Origin: Siphonodentalium dalli
Lineage: Eukaryota; Mollusca; Scaphopoda; Gadilida; Siphonodentaliidae
Direction of reading: 5' to 3'
Assembly (NCBI GenBank): GCA_032622095.1
Contig: CP136068.1
Coordinates: 121,091,989 to 121,155,988, forward strand
DNA length: 64,000 nucleotides
The position numbers were made by a program, and so were the translations under genes. Below are positions 14,001 to 22,240 of this stretch, piece after piece; position 1 is the stretch's first letter; every line of letters starts with the position of its first letter. The notes under the pieces are model-generated. The model ran no database searches and had not been told where the DNA came from. It worked only from the letters and a program-made list of their open reading frames with translations.

Positions 14001-17000
14001 ACCCAATAATATAGGCTGTGCCTGAGTTTTGGGTCCAATTCATTCAATTGTTTAATGAATAACATTTATTTGAACAATAATTTCAGGGCGCAGCCTTAGC
14101 TTCAATGTCGGCCTTTCTGACATACGGCAATAAGAAGTTCTTTGAATTAGATGAGAAAATGAGAAAACTAATTCCACCTGTGTACGATGGTATGAAGGAT
14201 CTACTGCCTTTCATAGATGCTGATGCAGCAGCATTTGCAGAATATATGGTAAGCCATATCATAATAACACTTTTATTTTTTTTAAATATGTTTTGGCCAC
14301 ATCATACAGATCAAGTTCAAATTGGGGTTCCGCCCGCCAAGTTTTTGTTGGAATTTGCACTAAATTTTAGTTTTCCAATGATAACTTTAGTAAGTCGAAA
14401 CTGAATGGAATGATATTTGGTATATGAGTTTACTATTAAACCTAAAATACAGGTCAAGTTCGAATTTGGGTTCAATCTGCCAATTTTCTCCAGAGTTATT
14501 GCCCTTTGTTGGAATTTGCCCTCAATTTTAGTTTCTGGTTGATAACCTCAGTAAGTTTGAGCTCTGTCTTTGTACCATTACATCAGATGGGCCTTTATCT
14601 ACAATTGGTCACGCCACAGGCATATTTTGTAACACCCTAGCGATGCTCTTGTTGTTTTGGTATTGTCCTGTTGGCATATAACATAAATTTTATTCTGAGT
14701 ATAAACTCCATTCATTACTATTTTGTAATTTTAGCTTGCTTTGAAGTTACCAGAAGATGATGATGATGATAAGCAGTTGTAAGTACACTAATTTAACCCT
14801 TTCATGATGGGAGCTGCGCTGGTACAGCATTAAATACCCTGTGCCAGTGCATTCTCTTATATATGCAAGTCTCCCATAGGGAGCTATGCATATATAAGAG
14901 AATGCACTGGCTTACGATGTCATAGTCAATATTGTTAGGCCAATGTATTCTGTTTTATATGCGAGGCAACCTATGGGAGACTCGCACATATAATAGAATG
15001 CATTGGCACAGGGTCTTTGCAAAATTTCAGGAATCTCCTGTCATCGAAGGGTTAATATGTTATGGTATCTATTCATAGGAAGCTCAAACCACAACAATTT
15101 AGGAGATAAACATATTAAATGTCACAAATTTTTTAGCTTAGCGGCATACTTTATAAGCACCAAACTGGTTTCTCAACAATATATTTATAAACCGGTTGTA
15201 CGTGATCTAGGATGGGGGTTTGGAAGTCTCTCAGAGTGGTCCCCGACTATTTTTGCAAAATTTACTATGATCCCAGGTATCCCCTCAAATGAGACATACC
15301 CAGACATATTAACATTTTTAGATTCTACCACCACCAATACCATTTAACAAAGAGAGATATAACTCACCCTGAACTATATAAACAAATTGACACATCATTG
15401 ATTATGTAATTTATTTGTTTCATGTACTTGAGATATTATACATGTATATTGAGATCTGAATAAAAATAAAAACTATTAAAAAAATAAAATAAAAATATAT
15501 TTATAAAATATTAGGCCGAGGTAATCCTCTAGGGAAGACTTCCATTACTAGTAATATCCTTTATGGTTTGACAATGTAGGATATTCCTAGCAATTAAGGT
15601 CCTCCCTGGAGGATTATACTTGCCCTCTTATCTTCTATATATTTTGGAACGTCTGTCTGTGTATGTATGTATATATGTGTGTGTGTTATAGACCCGAAAA
15701 CTGCTTGACCGTTCCGACTCAAATTTGGTATGTAGGCTACTTTGATCCTGGGAACAATATGGGTAGGTCAAATTTCACGTGCGACTGCATCCTTGACATT
15801 GACCTCGCTCATATACGCTCATATAGGCATGTTTCTGGACCTCGACCGATCTGACTCAAATTTGGTGTGTAGGCCTACTTTGATCCTGGGAACAATATGC
15901 GCTGGTCCAATTTCATGTGCGACCATGTCCTTGACCTCGCTCATATAGGCATGTTTCTGAACCAATCAAACAATAGTTTGTCCAGACGCTGTATATTCTG
16001 CCCACGCGGAGGTGATCATAAAGAAATCCCTACATAGCCTGGACATCAGCTAGTATAATCAGCTAGTATAATATATTGATCAAGTTCCAAAATCAGTGCG
16101 GTCAGTAATTTTTAACAAATTTGTTGACAACCCTTGTGAACTTGCCCAATTCAGCCTCAGTAAACACATTTTATCTTCATACAGCCGAGATTGCGCACTA
16201 CAGGAGTGCTTAAGGAATGCTGTCTTGGTGCCGTTAGCAGTTGCAAACTCATCGAATGCTCTCTGGCCTATTCTGAAAGAACTTGCTCCAGTCGTCAACA
16301 TCAATTGCAAATCAGACCTTCAAGTTGGAGCTCGAGCATTGGAAACTGGTGTCTGGGGAGCGTATTACAATGTGCTTACAAACCTTGATGATGTCAAAGA
16401 TGAGGAAGCCAAGACAAAGGTAAGATAACACAGTATACAATAATGTCCTAAATAATCGACTCCTTAACCACAGCAGAATTATGGGTAATTTTTCAGGATT
16501 TAGTTGGAAATATGGCTTGTTGCCATTCATCGGAAAGCTCTCAGGGAGAGCTTTCCGATGAATGGCAACAAGCCATATTTCTGACTAAATACTGAAAAAT
16601 TACCCATAATTCTGCTGTGGTTAAGGAGTCGTTTATTTAGGGCATTACTGTAACTAGAGGCGTATTTAGGTGGATCCAATCAGATTTTATGATGATAATT
16701 AGAAAATTCATCATTGATTACAGTTAATTCTCACGTGAACATCATGATCACAGTATGTTTTGTATTGGGAATAGAAATGTGCCCCAACATATTCTTATAC
16801 GATCTCAACTGCTCATTCATTTCCATAGCCAGTAATAGACTCTCATACTTAATAGGAACGATATCTGCTGGACTACTCCAAGTCACCTGACCGGTCATGT
16901 GATCATTTTTCCCCGCTGTATTCAACTTTGATTTACACAAGGTACAAAAAAATTATGGATATAATGTTAACCCTTCCATGCAGGGTTCGCGCTGACACTT

Positions 17001-18161
17001 GCCAAATTTGCCAATGGCAAAAATAATTCACATTTGGCAAAATATATTTTCATTTGGCAAATCACTTTTTAATTCCTCAAGAAAGTTGAAAAAATATTGG
17101 TCAATCAATACCATTCATTTCAGGAAACTCTCAATATAATTATATTAGCGGTGTTTTATATTAAGTCTAGGAAAACTTTATTAAGATGCAGTTAATCTGA
17201 CAGCTTTAGTATTGATGAGTGGAGGGATTACCCGTATTTAGTGTGGTGGTGGTGGTGTTTACGTAGATAATCCCCATGTAACGTGCCCTTCTGATGAAGC
17301 AACCCTTCTACAATTTTATTGTTCAGAGATTGCTTTATTGTTGTATGATAAACCAAAAATAAGACTCAATGTTGCAGAAAATTACACTATCAGTGATAGC
17401 GTTTGAATTTGGCAAAAAATATTTTCATTTGGCAAATTATTTGGCAAAAGTAAATTTTGGTCCAGCGCGGACCCTGCTTCCATGACTGGAGCTTCTGAAT
17501 TTTAGCGAAAACCCAGTGCCAATGTATTCTATTATATACCATATGCGAGTCTTCCATAGGGAGCATAGGCCTAATGATATTAACCTTGACCTTGTAAGCC
17601 AGTGCAATCTCTTATATATGCGAGGCTCCCTATGGGAGACTCGCATATATAAGAAAATGCACTGGCACAGGATATTTAATGCTGCACCAGCGCAGCTCCA
17701 GCCAACAAAGGGTTAATGGTCTGAGTTTGTATTCACGTGCTATGACAACTGGAGGAATGTAACGTTCTACTAATATCGCCGAAAATTTGAAGCAGATCGA
17801 CCGTACCACTCCATAGAAAACATCGTCAGAACTATGCTCAATTGTAAATATTTACTACTCGATTCGGGACGCATCTATCGGCGATAAACTAACGAAAACG
17901 ATTTCGCCATCGAAAGTCACTGCATTTAATTCATATATACGGATATGGTGTGTGTTGTCAATTTGGATATACTATTTATAAAAATTACTAATTTGAACTG
18001 AGTTGAAAAGATTATTCGCCATTTCTATTTGATCATCATGCCGGAAGTGTTTCACATCACTTTAAATTTTTCAGTTGAAAGAAGAAATAGAAGGTGCAAT
18101 AAAGACGGCACAGGAGTCATGTAAAGAAGTGCTGGACATCCTCGAGAAACGCACCAAATGA
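1925..18161 (+). CDS. FTCD: Formimidoyltransferase-cyclodeaminase (10 exons, 5' part missing)
   Basis: Bifunctional folate enzyme of histidine breakdown. It moves the formimino group from formiminoglutamate to tetrahydrofolate, then deaminates and cyclises the product to 5,10-methenyl-THF plus ammonia. Exons: 1925-2013, 6144-6323, 7891-8028, 9078-9209, 10318-10379, 12437-12563, 14087-14248, 14735-14778, 16185-16419, 18075-18161. All have AG/GT borders and join in frame. Family landmarks appear in the expected order: [92 protein letters not shown], the [12 protein letters not shown] start of the cyclodeaminase domain, and [20 protein letters not shown]. About 130 N-terminal residues, including the transferase active-site histidine of the family, lie left of the window. 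No frameshift or internal stop was seen, so the gene looks intact. Introns are full of MITEs. Confidence 0.96.
2046..2437 (-). mobile_element. Family B TTAA MITE, copy 1
   Basis: Flanked by TTAA (2042-2045 and 2438-2441). Ends CCCTTTACCCAACA / TGTTGGGTAAAGGG. Holds two internal hairpins built on aatgcattctcttatatatg. TTAA plus CCC...GGG ends fit piggyBac-type MITEs. Inverted relative to copies 2-4. Confidence 0.85.
2607..3040. mobile_element. Family A MITE with perfect 8-bp TSD (long form)
   Basis: TSD CTCCTCAT at 2599-2606 and 3041-3048. Ends CAAGCCTGAG / CTCAGACTTG. Each end carries a hairpin of about 85 bp; the 250-bp middle is single copy. An 8-bp TSD points to the hAT superfamily, but no transposase is present. 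Confidence 0.88.
3492..3952. mobile_element. Family A MITE, second long copy
   Basis: Same organisation as 2607-3040, 450 bp away and in the same orientation. The flanking 8-mers actatacc / attatagc match at 6 of 8 positions, consistent with a decayed TSD. Confidence 0.82.
3986..4191. mobile_element. Family D palindromic MITE, copy 1
   Basis: Starts tacagtaatgccctaaa and ends in its inverse; the whole element is one long hairpin with TA at both ends. TA target use suggests the Tc1/mariner group. The right end has lost part of the outer arm. Confidence 0.8.
4260..4720. repeat. Degenerate 'ataacttgaacaaat' repeat
   Basis: Two diverged units of a repeat with 'aacttgaacaaat', 'gagaattcaaaaat' and 'actttgggcag'. 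Similar wording recurs at 4960-5330 and 14290-14560. No coding potential. Confidence 0.6.
4955..5335. repeat. Mollusc-style 'gtccatctgtgtgtctgtc' repeat
   Basis: Begins with ttactccctttttcaaaa, followed by a gtc/tgt-rich stretch, then two units with 'cataacttgaaca...tgctcgtatctcaatg'. Same general class as 9695-10222. The ORFs inside are chance ORFs. Confidence 0.6.
5458..5790. mobile_element. CAGTCCTT element, copy 1, 5-bp TSD
   Basis: 333 bp, ends CAGTCCTTCCC / AAAGGACTGG, flanked by TGATT at 5453-5457 and 5791-5795. Non-coding. A second copy is at 48223-48531. A 5-bp TSD is compatible with hAT5- or Transib-like transposition; the superfamily is not settled. Confidence 0.85.
6144..6323 (+). 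CDS. FTCD: FTCD exon b
   Basis: Sixty codons, phase 0 at both ends (cag|GTT ... GAG|gtaagt). Encodes the junction between the two formimidoyltransferase subdomains, with [13 protein letters not shown] and [15 protein letters not shown] conserved. This is the most conserved stretch of the gene in the window. Confidence 0.96.
6324..7342. other. FTCD intron, no recognised element
   Basis: Intron between exons b and c. No coding exon, RNA gene or repeat family was recognised between the donor and the small family A copy at 7343. Confidence 0.6.
7343..7433. repeat. Family A core hairpin (91 bp)
   Basis: gaatgaggtcccagaggg... paired with its inverse ending ctttggggacctcattctgc. Outer ends are missing. 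Confidence 0.75.
7690..7838. mobile_element. Family A MITE, short form, perfect 8-bp TSD
   Basis: 149-bp hairpin with ends CCAGCCTTG / CAAGGCTTG and TSD CCTAATCT at 7682-7689 and 7839-7846. Ends 53 bases before FTCD exon c. Confidence 0.87.
7891..8028 (+). CDS. FTCD: FTCD exon c
   Basis: Forty-six codons, phase 0 at both ends (tttcag|CCT ... GAT|gtgagt). Contains [16 protein letters not shown]. The intron just upstream carries a family A MITE ending 53 bases before this exon. Confidence 0.95.
8670..8909 (-). mobile_element. Family C TTAA MITE, copy
   Basis: Inverse orientation; right TTAA intact (8910-8913), left target decayed to tgaa. Contains both aatgcattctctt hairpins. Confidence 0.8.
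9078..9209 (+). CDS. FTCD: FTCD exon d
   Basis: Forty-four codons, phase 0 (tttcag|GAG ... TTG|gtgagt). Contains [14 protein letters not shown] and [14 protein letters not shown], the end of the transferase C-subdomain. Confidence 0.95.
9695..10222. repeat. Mollusc-style 'gtccgtccgtc' repeat
   Basis: Starts tacccccactttcaaagaaaatgggggg, then a gtccgtc run and units with 'cataactcgaacaactatgaac'. Ends near gagtgcacacctcttg. Non-coding in all frames. Confidence 0.65.
10318..10379 (+). CDS. FTCD: FTCD exon e (62 bp)
   Basis: Twenty codons plus two bases (tttcag|GTG ... GTA GA|gtgagt): the [16 protein letters not shown] linker between transferase and cyclodeaminase domains. The Glu codon is completed by the first base of the next exon. 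A truncated family C repeat starts only 15 bases after the donor. Confidence 0.93.
10395..10475 (+). repeat. Family C fragment
   Basis: Left end with TTAA at 10391-10394, broken after the first half-hairpin. Starts 15 bases after the FTCD exon e donor. Confidence 0.7.
10651..10856. mobile_element. Family D palindromic MITE, copy 2
   Basis: Complete hairpin from tacagtaatgccc to gggcattactgta, with TA at both ends. Loop around 10755. Confidence 0.85.
10920..11275 (+). repeat. Dispersed repeat, uninterrupted copy (empty site for a family C insertion)
   Basis: Inverse copy of sequence found at 20996-21077 plus 21301-21412. Shared words include gggctcttgtgttgcataat and gaggctggtccc-type ends. 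Here the sequence reads straight through the point (about 11058-11067) where copy 2 holds a family C MITE. Confidence 0.75.
11395..11648. mobile_element. Family A MITE, double hairpin, perfect 8-bp TSD
   Basis: TSD CTTAGAGA at 11387-11394 and 11649-11656. Ends CAAGCCTTGAAATAG / CTATTTCAAGGCTTG. Two core hairpins back to back. Confidence 0.88.
12235..12334 (+). repeat. Right end of a hAT-like 'tttggcaa' element
   Basis: Repeated tttggcaa words, ending gtccaacgccaaccctgc. Same family as the complete element at 16981-17476. No left end recognised. Confidence 0.6.
12437..12563 (+). CDS. FTCD: FTCD exon f (start of cyclodeaminase domain)
   Basis: One base plus 42 codons (tctaag|A TAT ATG ... TTG|gtaagt). 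Encodes YMVADD... and then the glycine-rich [16 protein letters not shown] that opens the cyclodeaminase domain. Confidence 0.95.
12671..13023 (+). mobile_element. Family B TTAA MITE, copy 2
   Basis: TTAA at 12667-12670 and 13024-13027; ends CCCTTTACCCAACAGAACGG / GTTGGGTAAAGGG. Shorter central spacer than the other copies. Confidence 0.87.
13372..13475. repeat. Family A core hairpin
   Basis: gcagaatgaggtccccag... with inverse 'caccctatggggacctcaatgacagacatactatt'. Diverged and without TSD. Confidence 0.65.
14087..14248 (+). CDS. FTCD: FTCD exon g
   Basis: Fifty-four codons, phase 0 (tttcag|GGC ... ATG|gtaagc). Helical cyclodeaminase segment [14 protein letters not shown] ... LIPPVYDGM ... 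[11 protein letters not shown]. Confidence 0.95.
14735..14778 (+). CDS. FTCD: FTCD exon h (44-bp small exon)
   Basis: Fourteen codons plus two bases (tttag|CTT ... CAG TT|gtaagt). Encodes [14 protein letters not shown]: the start matches the family 'LP' turn, followed by an acidic run of one Glu and five Asp. The phase fits both neighbours exactly, which is why such a short exon is accepted. A full family C MITE starts 18 bases after the donor. Confidence 0.88.
14797..15051 (+). mobile_element. Family C TTAA MITE, full length
   Basis: TTAA at 14793-14796 and 15052-15055; ends CCCTTTCATGATGG / CATCGAAGGG; two hairpins. Good reference copy of the family. Confidence 0.88.
15625..16060. repeat. 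Mollusc-style 'acccgaaaactgcttgacc' repeat
   Basis: Two units containing 'ctcaaatttggtatgtaggcctactttgatcctggg' and 'atataggcatgtttctg'. Related in style to 53766-54490. Ends about 125 bases before FTCD exon i. Confidence 0.6.
16185..16419 (+). CDS. FTCD: FTCD exon i
   Basis: One base plus 78 codons (atacag|C CGA GAT ... AAG|gtaaga). Longest exon of the gene here; contains [41 protein letters not shown] family D palindromic MITE starts 17 bases after the donor. Confidence 0.96.
16436..16652. mobile_element. Family D palindromic MITE, copy 3
   Basis: Full hairpin, centre agctctcagggagagct near 16542. Starts 17 bases after the FTCD exon i donor. Confidence 0.85.
16971..17712 (-). mobile_element. 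Family C TTAA MITE split by a hAT-like element
   Basis: TTAA at 16967-16970 and 17713-17716. The family C body is interrupted after its first ten bases by the element at 16981-17476. Confidence 0.85.
16981..17476. mobile_element. hAT-like non-autonomous element with perfect 8-bp TSD
   Basis: Ends CAGGGTTCGCGCTG / CAGCGCGGACCCTG. TSD CTTCCATG at 16973-16980 and 17477-17484. CAGGG ends plus an 8-bp TSD are typical of hAT. Both subterminal parts are rich in tttggcaa. No transposase ORF. Confidence 0.9.
18075..18161 (+). CDS. FTCD: FTCD terminal coding exon
   Basis: Twenty-eight codons and TGA (tttcag|TTG AAA ... AAA TGA). Encodes the C-terminal helix [20 protein letters not shown] followed by DILEKRTK. 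A family D MITE begins 86 bases past the stop, so the 3' UTR is either short or contains the repeat. Confidence 0.94.
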   Translation: MKEEIEGAIKTAQESCKEVLDILEKRTK

Positions 18162-18246
18162 ACTCTCGAGCCGTGATTTACACTAGGGTTTTCAGAGTAT
18201 TATATAGAAGTATTTTCCTTCTGCTGATTTATTTACCGTCCTATGA

Positions 18247-18414
18247 TACAGTAATGCCCTAAATAATAGACTTCTTAACCGCAGCAGAATTATGGGTAAC
18301 TTTTCAGTGAGAGCTTCCGATGAATGGCAACAAGCCATATTTCCGACTAAATCCTGAATAGTTTCCCATAATTCTTCTGTGGTTAAGGAGTATATTATTT
18401 AGGGCATTACTGTA
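18247..18414. mobile_element. Family D MITE, copy 4 (shortened)
   Basis: Outer arms intact (tacagtaatgccc / gggcattactgta), about 50 bases of the left inner arm deleted. Lies 86 bases past the FTCD stop. Confidence 0.82.
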
Positions 18415-19754
18415 GGTGCTTTTATCACTTACACACCTCACATAGTTGTTATATTATGAATTATTTCTCCACCGATATTAATATAGGATAACGAGAATCT
18501 TAATATGAATTTCATGGAAATTCTTTTTAATATTTTGCTTAATCCAACGAGAATTAATTCACTGGCAGTTATTTCTGCGATGATTTACCCTTTCTTTACT
18601 GAATGGATTCTTCTACAGTTATGAAAGTATACATTGGAATTGTCTATTATTCTTCTGGAGGTATTTTCTAGGGGCCCTGTGAATCGGGCATTTTCATTTC
18701 GAATCGAATCTCGAATCAAATCATTGCATCAGTGGTATGATGAGTGAAGATGTAGATATCACTTCACTGAGTGGCCGCACCAGTATCAAATTGCTCACAT
18801 GGTAACGACGATAATGTAAATATTATCCGTAAATGGATCAAATTCGCATTTAACCAACTAAGTGTGCATTTGTTGCGTCCATCTCTGCTATAAGATAATG
18901 AAACACTATTTTAAGCTATAATGAAGTCAGTAAGCAATCGCATTCACGCAGCTGAAGTTTGACATATATGAAATTTTGCTAGATCAGTTACATCAGTCAT
19001 GCAATGCTTCGGTGGTCTATAATAGTATAGCTCAGTCTACAACAGTGTTTGTGTGTGTGGTCTTTCGTTGGTATCATAATCTAAAAAGCAAAGTTGTCCC
19101 TTGAAGTAATGAGAATGCAACTGGTGCCAATGATTCTATACAATTCGAATCAGGACAGCCGATATTGAATCGAATGAGACGAAAGATTCTGAATCGCATT
19201 GAATTGAATCGATTTGCAGGGCCCTAGTATGTTCAGGAAATATCAGTAGATGAGAGACAGATGAGCAGCTAATACAAAGATTCTTATTCGCTGATTGTTA
19301 GCTTTTAGCTCATTATCTGAAGATTTCCTAAGACAACTACTCGTCAATAAGTATTTAGCAAAGCAAGGGTTAATTAAATTTTTTGTTAATTCTATGTTGG
19401 TTGTGCCTTAAAGGCCCTCTTAATTTTATGAATTCCCAGATCACATTATTATAAATATACAACATATTCCATATTATATACCATTTGGAAGAGCAACCAA
19501 AAATATATATATTTACTGGAATACGGAACAGCTGTGTCCTAGGAGTGTCCACCAAGTGACAGAGATTCTCAGATTCACACTAAGACTCCCCAGAGCACAG
19601 AGCACATGTCGGTACCTTGACAAAGACAACATATTCAGTTTATTTGAACAGATAAGTCGATAATACAATGTTTTGGAGCTTCCTCTTTCAAATGGCATAT
19701 AATATAGTGTTATCTGAGCAATCGAAAATTAAGTGGGCCTTTAACAGTTCATGA
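18415..19754. other. Intergenic, no gene seen
   Basis: AT-rich. Contains a fragment (18577-18670) of a repeat with tatacattggaattgtctattattc, also at 25930-26100, 36430-36560 and 37060-37280, and a diverged stretch with 'gaatcgaat' words (18690-19230) also hinted at 7560-7680. No exon recognised. Confidence 0.5.
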
Positions 19755-19778
19755 AGCAAATAGTTTTTTTCCTCTTAA

Positions 19779-20035
19779 CCCTTTACCCAACAGAACGGCC
19801 CTGTGCCAATGCATTCTCTTATATATGCGAGTCGACCATAGGTCGCCTCGCATATATAAGAGAATGCATTGGCTTAACACATTAAAAATTATAAAATTGT
19901 TAAAGAATGTAAGAAAAAATGGTAAAAAGTGTTAAAAAAAGATTTGTTTAGGCCAATGCATTCTCTTATATATGCCAGGCGACCTATGGTCGACTCGCAT
20001 ATATAAGAGAATGCATTGGCACAGGGCATAACTAT
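19779..20035 (+). mobile_element. Family B MITE, copy 3, right end missing, flanked by a 24-bp repeat
   Basis: Left end CCCTTTACCCAACAGAACGG intact after TTAA (19775-19778). The element stops at cacagggcataac, about 110 bases short of its right end. A perfect 24-bp direct repeat (19754-19777 and 20036-20059) flanks it. Confidence 0.82.
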
Positions 20036-20600
20036 AAGCAAATAGTTTTTTTCCTCTTAGCAGAGAGTTTTAGGTTTAGATATCCCTGGAGTTAGAATCT
20101 CCCACCTGTTAAAATCCTCCATATAGATACATGCCTACTCTCTTCAACTTGGCCAAATCAGTAGCACTTGAAGTTACAAAATTGGTTTATCTTAATCTAT
20201 ATTCGGAAGAGAAGAAAAAGAATACCAAGAGTTGTTTCTTCACATTAGTAGATAGGAACTATATGACTAAAGAAATAGTTTTATTTATATTAGACGTAAA
20301 TATAACTGAATTAAAATTATTTGGGTATTTGTTTTAAATAGATGGAACTTGCAACTTAAAAATTTACATACTGGTATCCTATCTTCATGTACCCCCCCCG
20401 ATGTTGCTGGATATAATTTATATTTCAAAACGAAGATGTGTATATACTTTCATCGCAAGATTATTTCTCTTTTAATGTGTTTCAAATTGGGATAAGTCAT
20501 TCCACATGTTTGGTTACTAGGGAGACGTGGACTGTTATCAGGGAGAATTAACAAAGACTGAAGTTCAATTTACACCCCCACATCACCCTTCTATGATTAA

Positions 20601-20989
20601 CCCTTTACCCAACAGAACGGCCCTGTGCCAATGCATTCTCTTATATATGCGAGTCGACCATAGGTCGCCTCGCATATATAAGAGAATGCATTGGCTTAAC
20701 ACATATTAAAAATGATCAAATTGTCAAAGAATGTAGAAAATATTATAAGAAAAAATGGTAAAAAGTGTTAGGCCAATGCATTCTCTTATAAATGCGAGGC
20801 GACATATGGTCGACTCGCATATATAAGAGAATGCATTGGCACAGGGCATAACTGTAACCATCACAATGTGGTCAATGAACCGGTTCCAATGATATCCATA
20901 TTTGTATGGTGTTATTGAGACAGACCGAAGATATTTTAGGCTGTTGAAGCTTTATTTGGGTGTTTTTGGCCGTTTTGTTGGGTAAAGGG
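20601..20989 (+). mobile_element. Family B TTAA MITE, copy 4, full length
   Basis: TTAA at 20597-20600 and 20990-20993; ends CCCTTTACCCAACAGAACGG / CCGTTTTGTTGGGTAAAGGG. Reference copy for family B. Confidence 0.88.
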
Positions 20990-20995
20990 TTAATT

Positions 20996-21412
20996 AAATA
21001 TTATGCAACACAAGAGCCCATTTATAAAACCATTATATTGAGTAAGAACACCATTATAATCAGTAAATATACTTTAACCCTTTCATGATGGGAGCTGAGC
21101 TGGTGCAGCATTAAAGATCATGTGACAGTGCATTCTCTTATATATGCGAGTCTCCCATAGGGAGCCTCAGATATATAAGAGAATGCACTAGCTTACACGG
21201 TCAAGGTAAATATTGTTCCCTATGGGAGACTCGCATATATAAGAGAATACATTGGCACAGGGTTTTCGCAAAATTTCCAGAAGCTCCAATCATGGAAGCA
21301 TTAAATATGCGGTTGAGGTATATGCATACTGAGATAGAAGTCACTTCTCTCTGGGACAAAAAATATAAAGGGAGAAGTGGCACATTTTAGGGAGAAGTGA
21401 CCCTCTAGGCTG
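20996..21412 (-). repeat. Dispersed repeat interrupted by family C MITE
   Basis: Inverse of 10920-11275. The two halves, 20996-21077 and 21301-21412, are separated by the MITE at 21078-21300. Confidence 0.75.
21078..21300 (+). mobile_element. Family C TTAA MITE inside a dispersed repeat
   Basis: TTAA at 21074-21077 and 21301-21304. Left end CCCTTTCATGATGG; right end has decayed to ggaagca. Two hairpins, the second shortened. Confidence 0.85.
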
Positions 21413-21775
21413 GTCCCAGATAAGGCCCTAGGCTAATCCTTATACAGAAGCCCAAGGCTAATACTTAGACATCAGTAGCCGAATACTCCCATAATTTGTA
21501 CAGTAACAGAATACTCCCATAATTTGTGTTTTGACTAAACAGTTTCATACATATCATTTTAATCAGAGACGGAGAAAATATGTGCAAAAGCAAAGCAATA
21601 CTGCCAGTATTTAGTTTATTTCACTCAGTGTTTTGTTGTTAGAGAATATTACACCTCCTCAGCTTGTCAACACGATTGTGATATTTCAAATTTTATTTGA
21701 GTTTTTTGTTACAATTCCATTAGTTGTTACAGATAACCAGGTCTGACACATCCCTTATTTAACTCTTGCAACGAA

Positions 21776-21997
21776 GCCTGAGTTTAGTGTGCCTGTCATT
21801 TGCAGAATGAGGTCCCCAGAGGGTTAATTTAGTGACACTATCCCGCATAGCAGGCTAGCATCACTAAATTCACCTTCTGGTGACCTCATTCTGCATGGCC
21901 TCATATGCTATGGGAGCTATAGACTCAGATTGATGTTCCCAAATGGTATTGTGATGTACATCCATTGGGAACCTTGATTATGCAATGTGTCATCTGC
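21776..21997 (+). repeat. Family A long form, left half
   Basis: gaagcctgagtttagtgtgcc... through gccaat, cut off where the palindrome at 22000-22240 begins. Confidence 0.7.
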
Positions 21998-21999
21998 CA

Positions 22000-22240
22000 A
22001 TAGAATATATGCAACAAATGAATGAATTTGAGTCACGGATGAGAGAAAAATACCCCCATTTACTTATGAATGATGTAAATCAAGATGGTAATTATAATGA
22101 AAATGAATTTATGGCTTGAGTCATAAATTCATTTTCATTATAATTACCATGTTGTTTGCATCGTTCATAGAGCACATGAGCATATTTTGCACTAATCCAT
22201 GGCTCAAATTCATTCATTTGTTGCATATATTCTGTTGAGT
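22000..22240. repeat. Large imperfect palindrome
   Basis: tagaatatatgcaacaaatg ... catttgttgcatatattctg, with the centre near 22118 (ggcttgagtcataaattc). Inner arms of about 40 bases are near perfect. It truncates a family A element on its left. Confidence 0.8.
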
